Positions 46,569 to 55,479 of a stretch of DNA of 64,000 bases are shown piece by piece; position 1 is the first letter of the stretch, and each line of letters starts with the position of its first letter. The stretch is from assembly GCA_965208965.1 (NCBI GenBank), contig OZ242384.1:5487183-5551182 (forward strand), read 5' to 3'. The translations under genes and the position numbers were made by a program. The notes beneath the pieces are model-generated. The model searched no databases, was not told the origin of the DNA, and saw only the letters and a list, made by a program, of their open reading frames with translations. Origin of the DNA: Bin5 sp965208965 (lineage in GTDB: Bacteria; Chloroflexota; Anaerolineae; Caldilineales; Caldilineaceae).

Positions 46569-47648
46569 TCAATCCTCGAATACAACCTCCGGTTCAGATT
46601 GGCTGCTGGCGGTCAGGGCGCCGACAGGGGTGGCATCAGGCAGCGCATTCTTGACGGGACCCGCCTGATCTTCGGCGATGACGGCTACCATGCCGATCCC
46701 CATGTTGAATACACGGTAAGCTTCTTCGCCTTCCATTCCACTCCAATCGAGCAGTCGGTGGAAGATTCGAGGGACTTCCCAGCTACTGCAATTGATACGT
46801 GCTCGCAGGCCAGGAGGCAGGATGCGGGGCAAGTTGTCTCCAAGGCCGCCGCCGGTAATGTGGGCCAGGCCTTTGATGGAAATGCCGGCTTCCTCCAGTT
46901 TCAAGAGATGTGGCAGATAGGAGCGATGAGGGGCGAGAACGGCGTCAATCAGCAGGATGCCGTCTTCCAACGGCTCGTGCAAGTCGCGGTTGGCGAGGAC
47001 GCGCCGAATTAGTGAGTAGCCGTTGGTGTGTGGCCCGCTGCTGGGCAGGCCGTAAAGCAGATCGCCCGGTTGCATTTCGTGCGGACGGGGCAGGAGGGCT
47101 TCCTGGTCGACCAGGCCGACGATTGTCCCGGCGACGTCGCAGGAGCCGGGTGTGTAGACGCCCGGCATTTCAGCGGTTTCACCGCCAAGGAGAGCGCATC
47201 CGGCGGCGCGGCAGGCCTCCGCCATACCGAGGACGACGGCGGCAACGTCTTCGGGCACGAGCTTATCGGCGGCGATATAGTCGAGGAAAAAGAGTGGACG
47301 CGCGCCCTGAACGAGGATGTCGTTGAGGCAGTGGTTAACGATGTCCTGGCCGATGCCTGGCCAGCGGCTGTGCTGGGCGGCGAGCTTGACTTTGGTGCCT
47401 ACGCCGTCGGTGGAGGCGACGAGCAGAGGCTGTGAGGGTAGGTCGGTGAGTGCGAAGAGGCCGCCGAAGCTGCCGACGTCTGCAAGCACGTTGGCGGTGA
47501 ATGTCGAGCGCACGGCTGACTTCATCAGATCGACAGCGCGGTTGCCAGCTTCTATGTCGACACCGGCGGCAGCGTACTTACCGGAGGTCTGGCTCCTGGG
47601 GCTGCCTGCTTCTGGTTGTCTTTCCGCCTTGTACTCAGGCAATGTCAT
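46569..47648 (-). CDS. purM: Phosphoribosylformylglycinamidine cyclo-ligase
   Basis: PurM (AIR synthetase) makes 5-aminoimidazole ribonucleotide from FGAM and ATP in purine synthesis. The 359-aa product has the full set: KYAAAGVDIEAGNRAVDLMK, the nucleotide loop STDGVGTKVKLA, GQDIVNHCLNDILVQGA, LLGGETAEMPG, SSGPHTNGYSLIRR and AHITGGGLGDNLPR. The extra 22 residues at the N-terminus are not conserved in the family. It is not in a pur operon here. Confidence 0.95.
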   Translation of the reverse strand: MTLPEYKAERQPEAGSPRSQTSGKYAAAGVDIEAGNRAVDLMKSAVRSTFTANVLADVGSFGGLFALTDLPSQPLLVASTDGVGTKVKLAAQHSRWPGIGQDIVNHCLNDILVQGARPLFFLDYIAADKLVPEDVAAVVLGMAEACRAAGCALLGGETAEMPGVYTPGSCDVAGTIVGLVDQEALLPRPHEMQPGDLLYGLPSSGPHTNGYSLIRRVLANRDLHEPLEDGILLIDAVLAPHRSYLPHLLKLEEAGISIKGLAHITGGGLGDNLPRILPPGLRARINCSSWEVPRIFHRLLDWSGMEGEEAYRVFNMGIGMVAVIAEDQAGPVKNALPDATPVGALTASSQSEPEVVFED

Positions 47649-47946
47649 GGTAGGCGGCTACTTTCAAGTGTGAGGTGCGTGCCGAGTTGGATTCTGTATA
47701 TCTGCGGGAGTGCTATGTGGAGCGAGACCCTACAGGCAATATTCAAGCAGGAGTCAGCAAACATAATCATAGCAGAGAAACCGATTTACTCCGCACACCG
47801 GCATTCTCACGCACTTCTTTGCCTTCGCCATGGCCTTAGGCAATCAAGTCATTTGAAGCTCCGGGCCCACTACCCTTCGGCGAAATCAAGAGGCGGACCC
47901 AGGACCAAATTGTCAACCTGAGTGAACTGCGGGGCAAAACGTTCGA

Positions 47947-49218
47947 TTACTCGTACTTGAAGCTGCGAATGCCTATGATGAACAGCACGGCCGCCGCGGC
48001 CAGGAGGACTGCTATTTCGGGAAGGACGTCGGTGAAACTGCCGTCATACCAGATCAGGTCCTGGAAGGCATCCATGGCCCAGGCGACAGGAGATAGGTGC
48101 CCAATGGTCTGCATGAATTCAGGGACGATTTCGAGCGGCCACCAGGCGCCGCCGAGGGGGGCGAGCGACAGCGACAGGAGGAGGACGAGGCCACTGGCCT
48201 GGCCTTCGCTCTTGATAAAGGGGGCCAGAGCGAAAGTGAGGGCGGTGATGCAAAGGACGAAGGCAGCCATTGTCGCGAGCAGGGCAGGTGGACTACTACC
48301 GAAATCCATGCCAAATGCGGCGCCGACGGCGAAAACAATGAAGAACTGAATCATGCCAAGGGTGAAGTAGACACCAATCTTGGCGCCAAGAATCTGTGCG
48401 CGGGAAAGTGGGAGGGCCATCAAGCGCTGGAGGGTCCACTGGCGGCGCTCGCGCAGAAGGACGGCCATGCCGCCCAGCACAGTGAACATGACGTACAGGG
48501 ACCCCATGCCTGGCGCGGACTGGTTGAACCCGTTGTCGATGCCGCCTTCACCTTCGTCGTCTGCATCGGCGACTCGGAAGAGGACGGCTGGCGGTTGATT
48601 CGTCGACAACTGCAGTGCGCGGTGGTAGAGAGAGTTCAGGAAGCTGTCGCGCGTCTCCTCGTCCAAAGCCGGCAGCGCGACTGCGTTGGTCAGATTGTCG
48701 AGCAGGGCGGCGGACACGCCCTTTGTCATGGATGCGCTGCTCGTGCGCTGGAGGACGGCGTTCAGGCTCTGCAGAACGGGGCCGGGCTGCATCGGATCGG
48801 ACCGGGAATAGTAGTCGATGGCAACGGTCTGGAAGTCGTCCAGAGCGGCGGCATAGCCGGCGGGGATGACGATTAGTGCGCTGGTCCTGCCCGAACGAGC
48901 GCGCTCGATGGCGCGATCCATGTCCAGATGTTCATCTTCGAGGCGGCAGTAGTCGTCAGCGTCATTGTCAAGAGGACATAGCACGAGTGCATCGTTGGCG
49001 GCGCGGAGCTCCTCGATCAACTGGGCGGACATGTCGCTGCCGTCAAGATCGATCAGGTCGACTCGGAGGCGGGTCGGCCCGCCGCCGCCGATGCGGCCCA
49101 GGCTCCAGCCGATAACGACTGTAAGGAGGACGGGAATGACGAGCAGGCCGACCAGGTTGCCCCGCTGCGAAGAATAGATTTTCAAGTCGTTGAGGATGAT
49201 TGTCAGAATCGATCGCAT
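47947..49218 (-). CDS. ABC-2 type transporter permease (second subunit)
   Basis: The 423-aa integral membrane protein has one N-terminal helix (GLLVIPVLLTVVIGWSLG), a large outside domain of about 200 residues, and five C-terminal helices (SLYVMFTVLGGMAVLLRERRQWTLQRLMALPLSR is the cytoplasmic joint), as in the YhgE/ABC-2 drug and lipid exporters. It is 64 nt downstream of a paralogous permease, with the ATPase gene first in the operon, so the exporter is probably a heterodimer. Confidence 0.9.
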   Translation of the reverse strand: MRSILTIILNDLKIYSSQRGNLVGLLVIPVLLTVVIGWSLGRIGGGGPTRLRVDLIDLDGSDMSAQLIEELRAANDALVLCPLDNDADDYCRLEDEHLDMDRAIERARSGRTSALIVIPAGYAAALDDFQTVAIDYYSRSDPMQPGPVLQSLNAVLQRTSSASMTKGVSAALLDNLTNAVALPALDEETRDSFLNSLYHRALQLSTNQPPAVLFRVADADDEGEGGIDNGFNQSAPGMGSLYVMFTVLGGMAVLLRERRQWTLQRLMALPLSRAQILGAKIGVYFTLGMIQFFIVFAVGAAFGMDFGSSPPALLATMAAFVLCITALTFALAPFIKSEGQASGLVLLLSLSLAPLGGAWWPLEIVPEFMQTIGHLSPVAWAMDAFQDLIWYDGSFTDVLPEIAVLLAAAAVLFIIGIRSFKYE

Positions 49219-49282
49219 CTATAAAGGCTATGTACGGGCTGTCTATCGCTTTGGCCGTGTCATTCGTGAGTTGAGCCTGAAT

Positions 49283-50872
49283 CTAAAGGTCTATACGCCG
49301 CTTAAACAGCCATGTTCCCAACAAGAAGAGGGCAATGCCCTGGCAGAAAAGTACAAGAATATTGAGTAAGACATCAGGCTGGGAGAGCGAAAGATCCACA
49401 TAAGCATCTACGCCCCAGTAGATCAGCGAAAACCTCGCGGCCTGCTCTGGCAGCGCAAAGCCGAAGGCGCCGCCCAATACGGCGAGGCTGATGTTGATCA
49501 TGGGCCCAAAGAGCTGGACTTGCTCGGGCGTCTTCGACAGTCCGACAACAAACACGCCGAGACCCGAAACACATAGGGCCAGCGCCGCGGTCACCGCCAG
49601 TAAAGCGGCAATGTTGGTACCCCAAATGAATGTAGGCGCGCCGAGAACAGCAGAAGCGATGAGGGTCAGCGCTGCCATGAGAATGAGTATCTGCAGGAAG
49701 ACGACGGTCACGTTCCCAAGCAACTTGCCCGCGAGCAAGTAGCTGCGCGGGGTTGGCGAAACGATCAGTCTTTGCAGCGTCCAATTCTTGCGCTCTTCAT
49801 AGATGGAGTTGATGCCGAATACGCCGGTGAACAGCGCAAAGAAGACTGCCTGTGCTGCGCCTATCGGGACGATAATGCGGGCAAACGGGGGCGCCTCCTG
49901 CGAGGCGTCCAGGGGCTTCTGGGCGACGGTGATGTTGTTGGCGCCGGGCGCGATCAGACATCCGAGCGGTTCGAGTACGGTTGCGTCCAAGCCTTGCAAT
50001 GCGGCCGCTGTTGCAGGCAGGTCCACGGCACTGAGATCGATGTCTCCTCCTGCAAGACTGTCCAACAGCGTATTGACCGACGTTTCCAGCGCAGCGCTGA
50101 GCGCGACGTTGACGCGCTCGAACTGATTGACGACGCCCGCCACAATGCTGTGGAGAATGCGGGAAGAGATGGGGCGCCCATTGTTGGCATACACCTCGAC
50201 GGAACCTGTTTCGTCAACGGGTTTGGTGTAGAGTCTGCCGTCCTCATCGAAGGCAAATTGTGGGACCATTCGCCTGCTGAACCCTGCGGGAATGATAACC
50301 GCGGCTGCGAATTCACCGCTGTCGACGGCGACGCGCGCCTGTTCCGCATCTTGAACCGCGGTTGCGTCAAGCAGATCCTCCAGTGACCCTTCGGCGGCAA
50401 AACTGGCGGCGCCGGCCTCTCCGGACGGATCCAGGAGGCTGCATTCAAACTGTGCGACGTCGAATCCGGCTCCGCCGATTGTACTCGTGGAGGTGATCGG
50501 TTGAGACAGCAGTATGCCGGACAGGATGTCGCCGAAATTCAGCTCGGAGCCGTTCTGCAGTACCGAATTCGGGCCAACGGCGGACTGGTCGGGAAGAAGC
50601 CCGACATCTTCGAGATCGAAGGGAAGGGCATCCAGGTTCGCAAACTGGTCCGGCAGATCTATGGTCTCTTGCAGGTCGACACCTTCGTCGTGGTTGACTA
50701 CGGCGACCGGAATGTCAGCGAATTCAGGAACATCGGAGTCGCCGATGCCGCCGAAGGCCAGCCCTATAATGGTGGACAGAACCAGCGGCGTTGCGAACAT
50801 GAGGAGGATCAAGTTGCGGTCGCGAAAGACAGTGTAAATCTCTTTCGCGGTGATTGCGAGAATCTTTCGCAT
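49283..50872 (-). CDS. ABC-2 type transporter permease (first subunit)
   Basis: The 529-aa protein begins MRKILAITAKEIYTVFRDRN and has the first membrane helix (LILLMFATPLVLSTIIGLAFG), an extended outside domain of about 300 residues, then helices around the FGINSIYEERKNWTLQRLIVSPTPRSYL cytoplasmic loop. The outside domain is about 100 residues longer than in the second subunit. It is 87 nt after the ATPase gene. Substrate unknown; antibiotics, lipids or polymers are usual for the family. Confidence 0.9.
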   Translation of the reverse strand: MRKILAITAKEIYTVFRDRNLILLMFATPLVLSTIIGLAFGGIGDSDVPEFADIPVAVVNHDEGVDLQETIDLPDQFANLDALPFDLEDVGLLPDQSAVGPNSVLQNGSELNFGDILSGILLSQPITSTSTIGGAGFDVAQFECSLLDPSGEAGAASFAAEGSLEDLLDATAVQDAEQARVAVDSGEFAAAVIIPAGFSRRMVPQFAFDEDGRLYTKPVDETGSVEVYANNGRPISSRILHSIVAGVVNQFERVNVALSAALETSVNTLLDSLAGGDIDLSAVDLPATAAALQGLDATVLEPLGCLIAPGANNITVAQKPLDASQEAPPFARIIVPIGAAQAVFFALFTGVFGINSIYEERKNWTLQRLIVSPTPRSYLLAGKLLGNVTVVFLQILILMAALTLIASAVLGAPTFIWGTNIAALLAVTAALALCVSGLGVFVVGLSKTPEQVQLFGPMINISLAVLGGAFGFALPEQAARFSLIYWGVDAYVDLSLSQPDVLLNILVLFCQGIALFLLGTWLFKRRIDL

Positions 50873-50959
50873 CTTTCAGGGCGGTCTGCGGTGGACGGGA
50901 GGTGTGATGGAAACGGGCAGTCGAGACGCGGGCGTCCGCGGGAGCGACGGACCCTGGAG

Positions 50960-51964
50960 TCAGTCTCGCAGGGCGCGCCCTGTCAGTGCCAGGAATACCG
51001 CTTCAAGGTCTGGCTCACGCACTTCAACAGACTGGATGTCGATGCCAGCCGCGTCAAGAGTTTGGATAATCTGCGGGAGCGCGGTGCGGCCCCGTTTGGC
51101 AAAGATAGTAAGGCGGGCGGGCGTAGATTCGCCGCCGTTGTCCCCGATTGGCTCCGGCGGGTTGAAGAGAACACGGGTTACGCCGGCAATCTCCTGTTGC
51201 ATGCGCTCGATCAGCGCTTCGCCAACGTTCTGTGCGCCTGTCATTATTTCCAGCCTGTCTTCTTCACCGACTTGCTGTGTCAATTCAGCCTGGGTACCCA
51301 TGGCGATGATCTCGCCGTGGTCCATGATGCCGACGCGATCGCTCAGCTCCTGGGCCTCTTCCATAAGGTGGGTCGTGTAGAGAACGGTCATGTCCTGCTC
51401 GTCGCGCAGCATCTTGACTGTGTCGAGGATGCGGCGCCGGCTCTGGGGATCGATGCCGACGGTGGGCTCGTCCATGTAGATGAGCGGGGGGCTGTTTAGG
51501 AGACCGGCTGCGAGGTTGACGCGCCGCTTCATGCCGCCTGAAAAGGTGTCGATGCGGTCGTTCTGGCGTTCGGCCAGGTCTACGAATTCGAGCAGTTCAT
51601 CGACGCGGCGACTAAGATTTTTTCCGCCCAGACCGTACATTCTGCCGAAGAAGGAGAGATTTTGACGTGCGCTGAGCTCGGGATAGAGGGCGATCTCCTG
51701 GGGGACGAATCCCATCAGGCGCTTGGCCTCCATAGGCTGTCTGGTGATGGAATAGCCGCCGATTTCAGCGTCCCCTTCGGAGGGTGCCACCAGGCCGCTG
51801 ATCATCGAGATCGTGGTGGTCTTGCCGGCTCCGTTGGGGCCGAGCAGGCTGAAGATTTCGCCCTGGAGGATGTCCAGGTCGACGCCTTTGACGGCTTCTA
51901 TCGTGGAGCCGTCGGCGCGTTTATAGGTCTTGCGCAGGCTTCGAGCTTCTACCATTGTTTGCAT
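50960..51964 (-). CDS. ABC transporter ATP-binding protein
   Basis: The 334-aa protein has Walker A GPNGAGKTT, Q-loop FVPQEIALYPELSARQNL, signature FSGGMKRRVNLA, Walker B LIYMDEPT and the switch His in YTTHLMEEAQ. The C-terminal extension (from about 235) is the DrrA/NatA-type regulatory tail. It energises the two downstream ABC-2 permeases. ATG 51962-51964 has GAGG at 7 nt; a second in-frame ATG lies three codons on. The leader contains three 16-bp tandem repeats. Confidence 0.94.
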   Translation of the reverse strand: MQTMVEARSLRKTYKRADGSTIEAVKGVDLDILQGEIFSLLGPNGAGKTTTISMISGLVAPSEGDAEIGGYSITRQPMEAKRLMGFVPQEIALYPELSARQNLSFFGRMYGLGGKNLSRRVDELLEFVDLAERQNDRIDTFSGGMKRRVNLAAGLLNSPPLIYMDEPTVGIDPQSRRRILDTVKMLRDEQDMTVLYTTHLMEEAQELSDRVGIMDHGEIIAMGTQAELTQQVGEEDRLEIMTGAQNVGEALIERMQQEIAGVTRVLFNPPEPIGDNGGESTPARLTIFAKRGRTALPQIIQTLDAAGIDIQSVEVREPDLEAVFLALTGRALRD

Positions 51965-51974
51965 TGCGTCGCCT

Positions 51975-52022
51975 CATCGGTACATACGCCCATCGGTACA
52001 TACGCCCACCTGTACATACGGC
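51975..52022. repeat. Three tandem 16-bp repeats in the ABC exporter leader
   Basis: Units 51975-51990 and 51991-52006 are identical (CATCGGTACATACGCC); 52007-52022 differs at three positions (CACCTGTACATACGGC). Each has a GTACATAC core. They end 11 nt before the ABC ATPase start codon and span most of the leader between the predicted promoter and the ribosome-binding site. Confidence 0.9.
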
Positions 52023-52083
52023 AGTGGGCTGCGAAAGTTTCGGCAAGGGAAAGATTGCAATACCGGACTGTGCCAAGAGGGAG

Positions 52084-52112
52084 AATATCGCTTACAGCGA
52101 ACAGAATGTCAA
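52084..52112 (-). promoter_or_regulatory. Putative promoter of the ABC exporter operon
   Basis: On the minus strand a perfect TTGACA (52107-52112) is followed after 17 nt by GATATT (52084-52089, 4/6 match); TATTCT at 52082-52087 is an alternative at 19 nt. The mRNA leader would be about 110 nt and include the tandem repeats. Confidence 0.5.
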
Positions 52113-52590
52113 GTGTAATCGTCTCTATTCTGTGCGCTGAACTTAGGAGGCCAGTGGGTCGAGGTAAGTCTCTGGCGGCTCGAGGCAGAATGGGTGGTTC
52201 AGTCACTGTTCGCTGGACACGATGCCGGGCAAGAGTGAACAAAGTGGCTGGCCAGAGAGGGACGCCGCGGGGCACAGCCCCTGCAAGAGGGGGGGCCGAT
52301 GGTCCTACCGCCAAGATTGCGAGGAGAGAATGAAGGGGATTGAGAAAAGAGAGCACGGCGCGGGTCGCAGGGACTGACGGGAAATGGACTGTTCGCCGCG
52401 GTTGCGGAGGCAGTAGGAACAAGGCGAAATATGCGCGGCTACTTTTTGCTTCCTGGTGGGAAGGGAAGTACAATTGTGCAGGCAGTTGGCTCCCCCTGTG
52501 CCGCTGCCTCTTTCCATATGTCGATAAGTGACAGCGCACGATGTTCTCCAAGCTTGCGTCGGACGGCTTCCACCTACCGGTCATGAAGAT
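52113..52590. other. Divergent intergenic region before threonine synthase
   Basis: No gene is supported. The rightward promoter for the threonine synthase gene should lie here, but no convincing -35/-10 pair was found. An upstream GTG in frame with the gene at 52528 is discussed there. Confidence 0.35.
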
Positions 52591-53769
52591 ATGACAGCCA
52601 CCTGTTCGACACTCACACATCTTTCTTGCGGTCGATGTGGTGAGAAGTACGATGCTGAACAACTGATGAATCTGTGCCCGGCCTGCGGAAAACCGCTGCT
52701 GGCGCGTTACGATCTTGGGGAAGCGGCCAAGACGCTGACGCGCGATTCTTTGCGGGAGCGTGAGTCCTCTTTGTGGCGATATGAAGAGGTGCTCCCCATA
52801 AGGACACAGGCGGCGCAGCTCAAGCTGGGGGAGGGATGGACACCCTTGGCCTGCGCGCGTGCGCTTGGCGACGATATTGGCTGCCCCGAAACGCTGATCA
52901 AAGATGAGTCGCTCAATCCGACCGGCAGCTTCAAGGCGAGAGGACTGGTGATGGCTGTGGGCCGTGCCTACGAGCTGGGCGCGGCGGATCTGGCGATTCC
53001 GAGCGCGGGCAACGCGGCCGGCGCGATGAGCGCGTATGCAGCGAAAGCAGGAATGCCCGCCCACGTCTATATGCCGCAGGATGTGCCGTCGGCCTTTCGC
53101 GTCGAGTGCAGCATTCTGGGGGCGGAGGTTACGCTGGTTGACGGCCTGATCACCGACTGCGGGGCAAGAGTGCGGGAGAAAGTCGAAGAGTGCGGCTGGT
53201 TTGACGTCAGTACGCTCAAGGAGCCCTACCGGATTGAGGGGAAAAAGACGATGGGCTATGAAGTCGTCGAGCAGTTGGACTGGCGTATGCCCGATGTCAT
53301 CATTTGCCCGACCGGAGGCGGAACTGGATTGGTGGGCATGTGGAAGGCATTCGAAGAGATGGAGGAATTGGGCCTGATCGGAAGCGAACGGCCGCGGATG
53401 GTCAGCGTGCAAAGCGATGGCTGCGCGCCGATGGTACGGGCATTTGAGCAGGGGGATGAGTTTGCCGAGGCCTGGGAAGGCGCGAAGACGGTTGCCGACG
53501 GCTTGCGCGTGCCTGCCGCGGTGGGAGACTTCTTGATTCTCGAGGCAGTGCGGGAGAGCGGTGGCATTGCCCTTGCGGTCAGCGACGAAGAAATGCTCTG
53601 CAGCGCCAAACAGATGGGGCGGCATACTGGTGTTTTCCCGGCCCCGGAAGGTGCGGCCACACTGGCCGGTCAGAAATTGCTGCTGGAGTCGGGCTGGCTG
53701 CAGGGAGACGAGACCGTGGTCCTGTTCAACACCGGCAGCGGGTTGAAATATGCCCATTTGTGGTCATAG
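52591..53769 (+). CDS. thrC: Threonine synthase family PLP enzyme with zinc-ribbon N-terminus
   Basis: This 392-aa fold-type II PLP enzyme converts O-phosphohomoserine to threonine. An N-terminal zinc ribbon (CGRCGEKYDAEQLMNLCPACGKPL) is followed by the PLP lysine motif NPTGSFKARG, the phosphate loop PTGGGTGLVGMWKA and SAGNAAGAMSAYAA. The zinc-ribbon form is common in archaea and Chloroflexota. The frame opens at GTG 52528; ATG 52591 is preferred because the ribbon begins 11 residues later, though neither start has a strong ribosome-binding site. The chaperonin-like gene starts 79 nt downstream. Confidence 0.87.
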   Translation: MTATCSTLTHLSCGRCGEKYDAEQLMNLCPACGKPLLARYDLGEAAKTLTRDSLRERESSLWRYEEVLPIRTQAAQLKLGEGWTPLACARALGDDIGCPETLIKDESLNPTGSFKARGLVMAVGRAYELGAADLAIPSAGNAAGAMSAYAAKAGMPAHVYMPQDVPSAFRVECSILGAEVTLVDGLITDCGARVREKVEECGWFDVSTLKEPYRIEGKKTMGYEVVEQLDWRMPDVIICPTGGGTGLVGMWKAFEEMEELGLIGSERPRMVSVQSDGCAPMVRAFEQGDEFAEAWEGAKTVADGLRVPAAVGDFLILEAVRESGGIALAVSDEEMLCSAKQMGRHTGVFPAPEGAATLAGQKLLLESGWLQGDETVVLFNTGSGLKYAHLWS

Positions 53770-53847
53770 TCTTGAATGCGATGGACTTGAAAGAGGGACG
53801 ATCCGGACGAAAAGCCAAAGCACACGGAAGATAATCGAGGTGTAAAG

Positions 53848-55476
53848 TTGGAACGCATCAAAAACTACAGGGCCGCAGTCGCCGGCCCGGAAGAGACCCA
53901 CGAAAGTCTGAGCAACGGCATCAACAGCATCGCCGACCTGCTGGCGCCGACCCTCGGCCCGATTGGCGGACATGTGGTGCATGAGCGGGACGGCACGCGT
54001 GGGCCGGAGTTGCTGGACGACGCGGCGACTGCAGTCCGCCGTATCCTCAGCCTGGGTGACCCCAAAGTGGATGTCGGCGCGATGCTCATGCGTCACATCG
54101 TTTGGCGGATCGCGGGGCAGGTGGGGGACGGCGGAACGGCCACAGCCCTCCTGACGCGGGAAATCTACCACCAGGCCTTGAAGATGTTGACGGCCGGTAT
54201 TGGATACAGGGAACTGGAAATCGGTCTGCAAGCGGCCACGACGGCCATTTGCCAGGAACTGACTGAAATGGCCGCACCGGTCGAAACCGAAGACGACCTA
54301 GCTGTGGTGGCCCTGACCGTTGTCAAGGACCGGGACCTGGCTGCGACGATCGGCGAACTGAGCTACCTGCTGGGTCCGGACGCGCGCGTTTCGGTTGAGA
54401 AGTTTGTAGCTCCTTTTCTGGCGCGTGAATATCATGCAGGCGCCAATTACAAGGCCGAGATCGCCAGTTTCCACCTCTACACGGACCCGATTCGCAAATG
54501 GGCCATTTACGGTGACTCCACGATTGCCCTGGTCGATGACACGCTTTCGGAGGCGACTGAGACGGTTGCGCTGATCGAAGCGGCGATGAAGATGGGGAAG
54601 AAATCTCTTGTCATTATTGCCTCCCATATCAAGGAGGAGGCGCTGCATGTGATGGTGCGCAACCAGACCGAGGAGAAGAAGAAGATCTCGATTCTCGGCA
54701 TTCAAATGAAGGAGATCGGCGACCCGCGACGGATGGCTTTCCAGGACCTGACGACGCTGACGGGAGCCAATATCCTTGGTCGCAACTACTACGCCTACGC
54801 AGCCAATGCCAAAGAAGCCGATCTGGGCGAAGCGATGCGAGTGCAGGTTGACCGCAAGATGATGCAGCTTCAGCCGTACCAGAGCCGCATTGCCGAAATG
54901 CAGGAGACGGTCGATCAGCTTCGAAACCGGCTTGAGGGCCTGCGCGTCGATGATGATGAACGCGACGAAATTATCAACCGCATCGCTGCGCTCACGGGCG
55001 GCATGGGCGTCCTGAAGGTGGGCACCAACCTCAAGCATGAGCGCGACATTGTATCGGCCCTGTCGGAGCGGGCGCTCACCGCCGTCTCGCAGGCTCACAG
55101 GACCGGGGTCGTACCGGGAGGCGGGGCAGCGTTCGTCCACGCGCGCAGTGCGCTGGACAAGCTTGAGATGGATGGAGAAGAGAACGTTGGCGTCAAGGTG
55201 CTGTACGACTCACTAAGCGCGCCTTTCCTGCAGATCGTCCAGAACGCGGGCATTGAATCCCCTTCGGTGGCGGCCATCCGGCTGGAAGAGGCCGGGCCGG
55301 CTCACGCCTATGATGTTGTCAAGAAGCAGCTTGTCAACGCTAAGGAAACGGGCCTGGTGGATGTCACGGGCGTGCAGTCCGCGGTGCTGGAAACGGCCGT
55401 CAGCGGAGCGTTGATGGCACTGGGCACCAACACGATCGTATTCCACCGCGAACCAACAGAAAGCATGGAACCGTAA
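53848..55476 (+). CDS. Divergent chaperonin (GroEL/Cpn60-like) paralogue
   Basis: The 542-aa protein aligns end to end with group I chaperonins. ATP-site remnants are TLGPIGGHVV (35-44; GroEL has Lys and Arg where Ile and Gly stand here), D58, VGDGGTATA (92-100, D94 matching GroEL D87), GVVPGGG (420-426) and a late Asp in GLVDVTG. The position of GroEL D398, needed for ATP hydrolysis, is R408. The C-terminus lacks the GGM tail, and there is no groES nearby. The start is TTG with GAGGTG 5 nt upstream. A propeller gene follows after 3 nt. It is probably a specialised, slow or non-hydrolysing chaperonin; this is inference. Confidence 0.88.
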   Translation: MERIKNYRAAVAGPEETHESLSNGINSIADLLAPTLGPIGGHVVHERDGTRGPELLDDAATAVRRILSLGDPKVDVGAMLMRHIVWRIAGQVGDGGTATALLTREIYHQALKMLTAGIGYRELEIGLQAATTAICQELTEMAAPVETEDDLAVVALTVVKDRDLAATIGELSYLLGPDARVSVEKFVAPFLAREYHAGANYKAEIASFHLYTDPIRKWAIYGDSTIALVDDTLSEATETVALIEAAMKMGKKSLVIIASHIKEEALHVMVRNQTEEKKKISILGIQMKEIGDPRRMAFQDLTTLTGANILGRNYYAYAANAKEADLGEAMRVQVDRKMMQLQPYQSRIAEMQETVDQLRNRLEGLRVDDDERDEIINRIAALTGGMGVLKVGTNLKHERDIVSALSERALTAVSQAHRTGVVPGGGAAFVHARSALDKLEMDGEENVGVKVLYDSLSAPFLQIVQNAGIESPSVAAIRLEEAGPAHAYDVVKKQLVNAKETGLVDVTGVQSAVLETAVSGALMALGTNTIVFHREPTESMEP

Positions 55477-55479
55477 ACG

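Noticed and set aside
51975..52022. Tandem repeats considered as a CRISPR remnant.
   Set aside because: Units are contiguous 16-mers with no spacers and no cas genes nearby.
51949..53757. 602-codon open frame antisense to threonine synthase and running across the intergenic region.
   Set aside because: It is the reverse shadow of a well-supported gene and covers the tandem repeats; composition is not protein-like.
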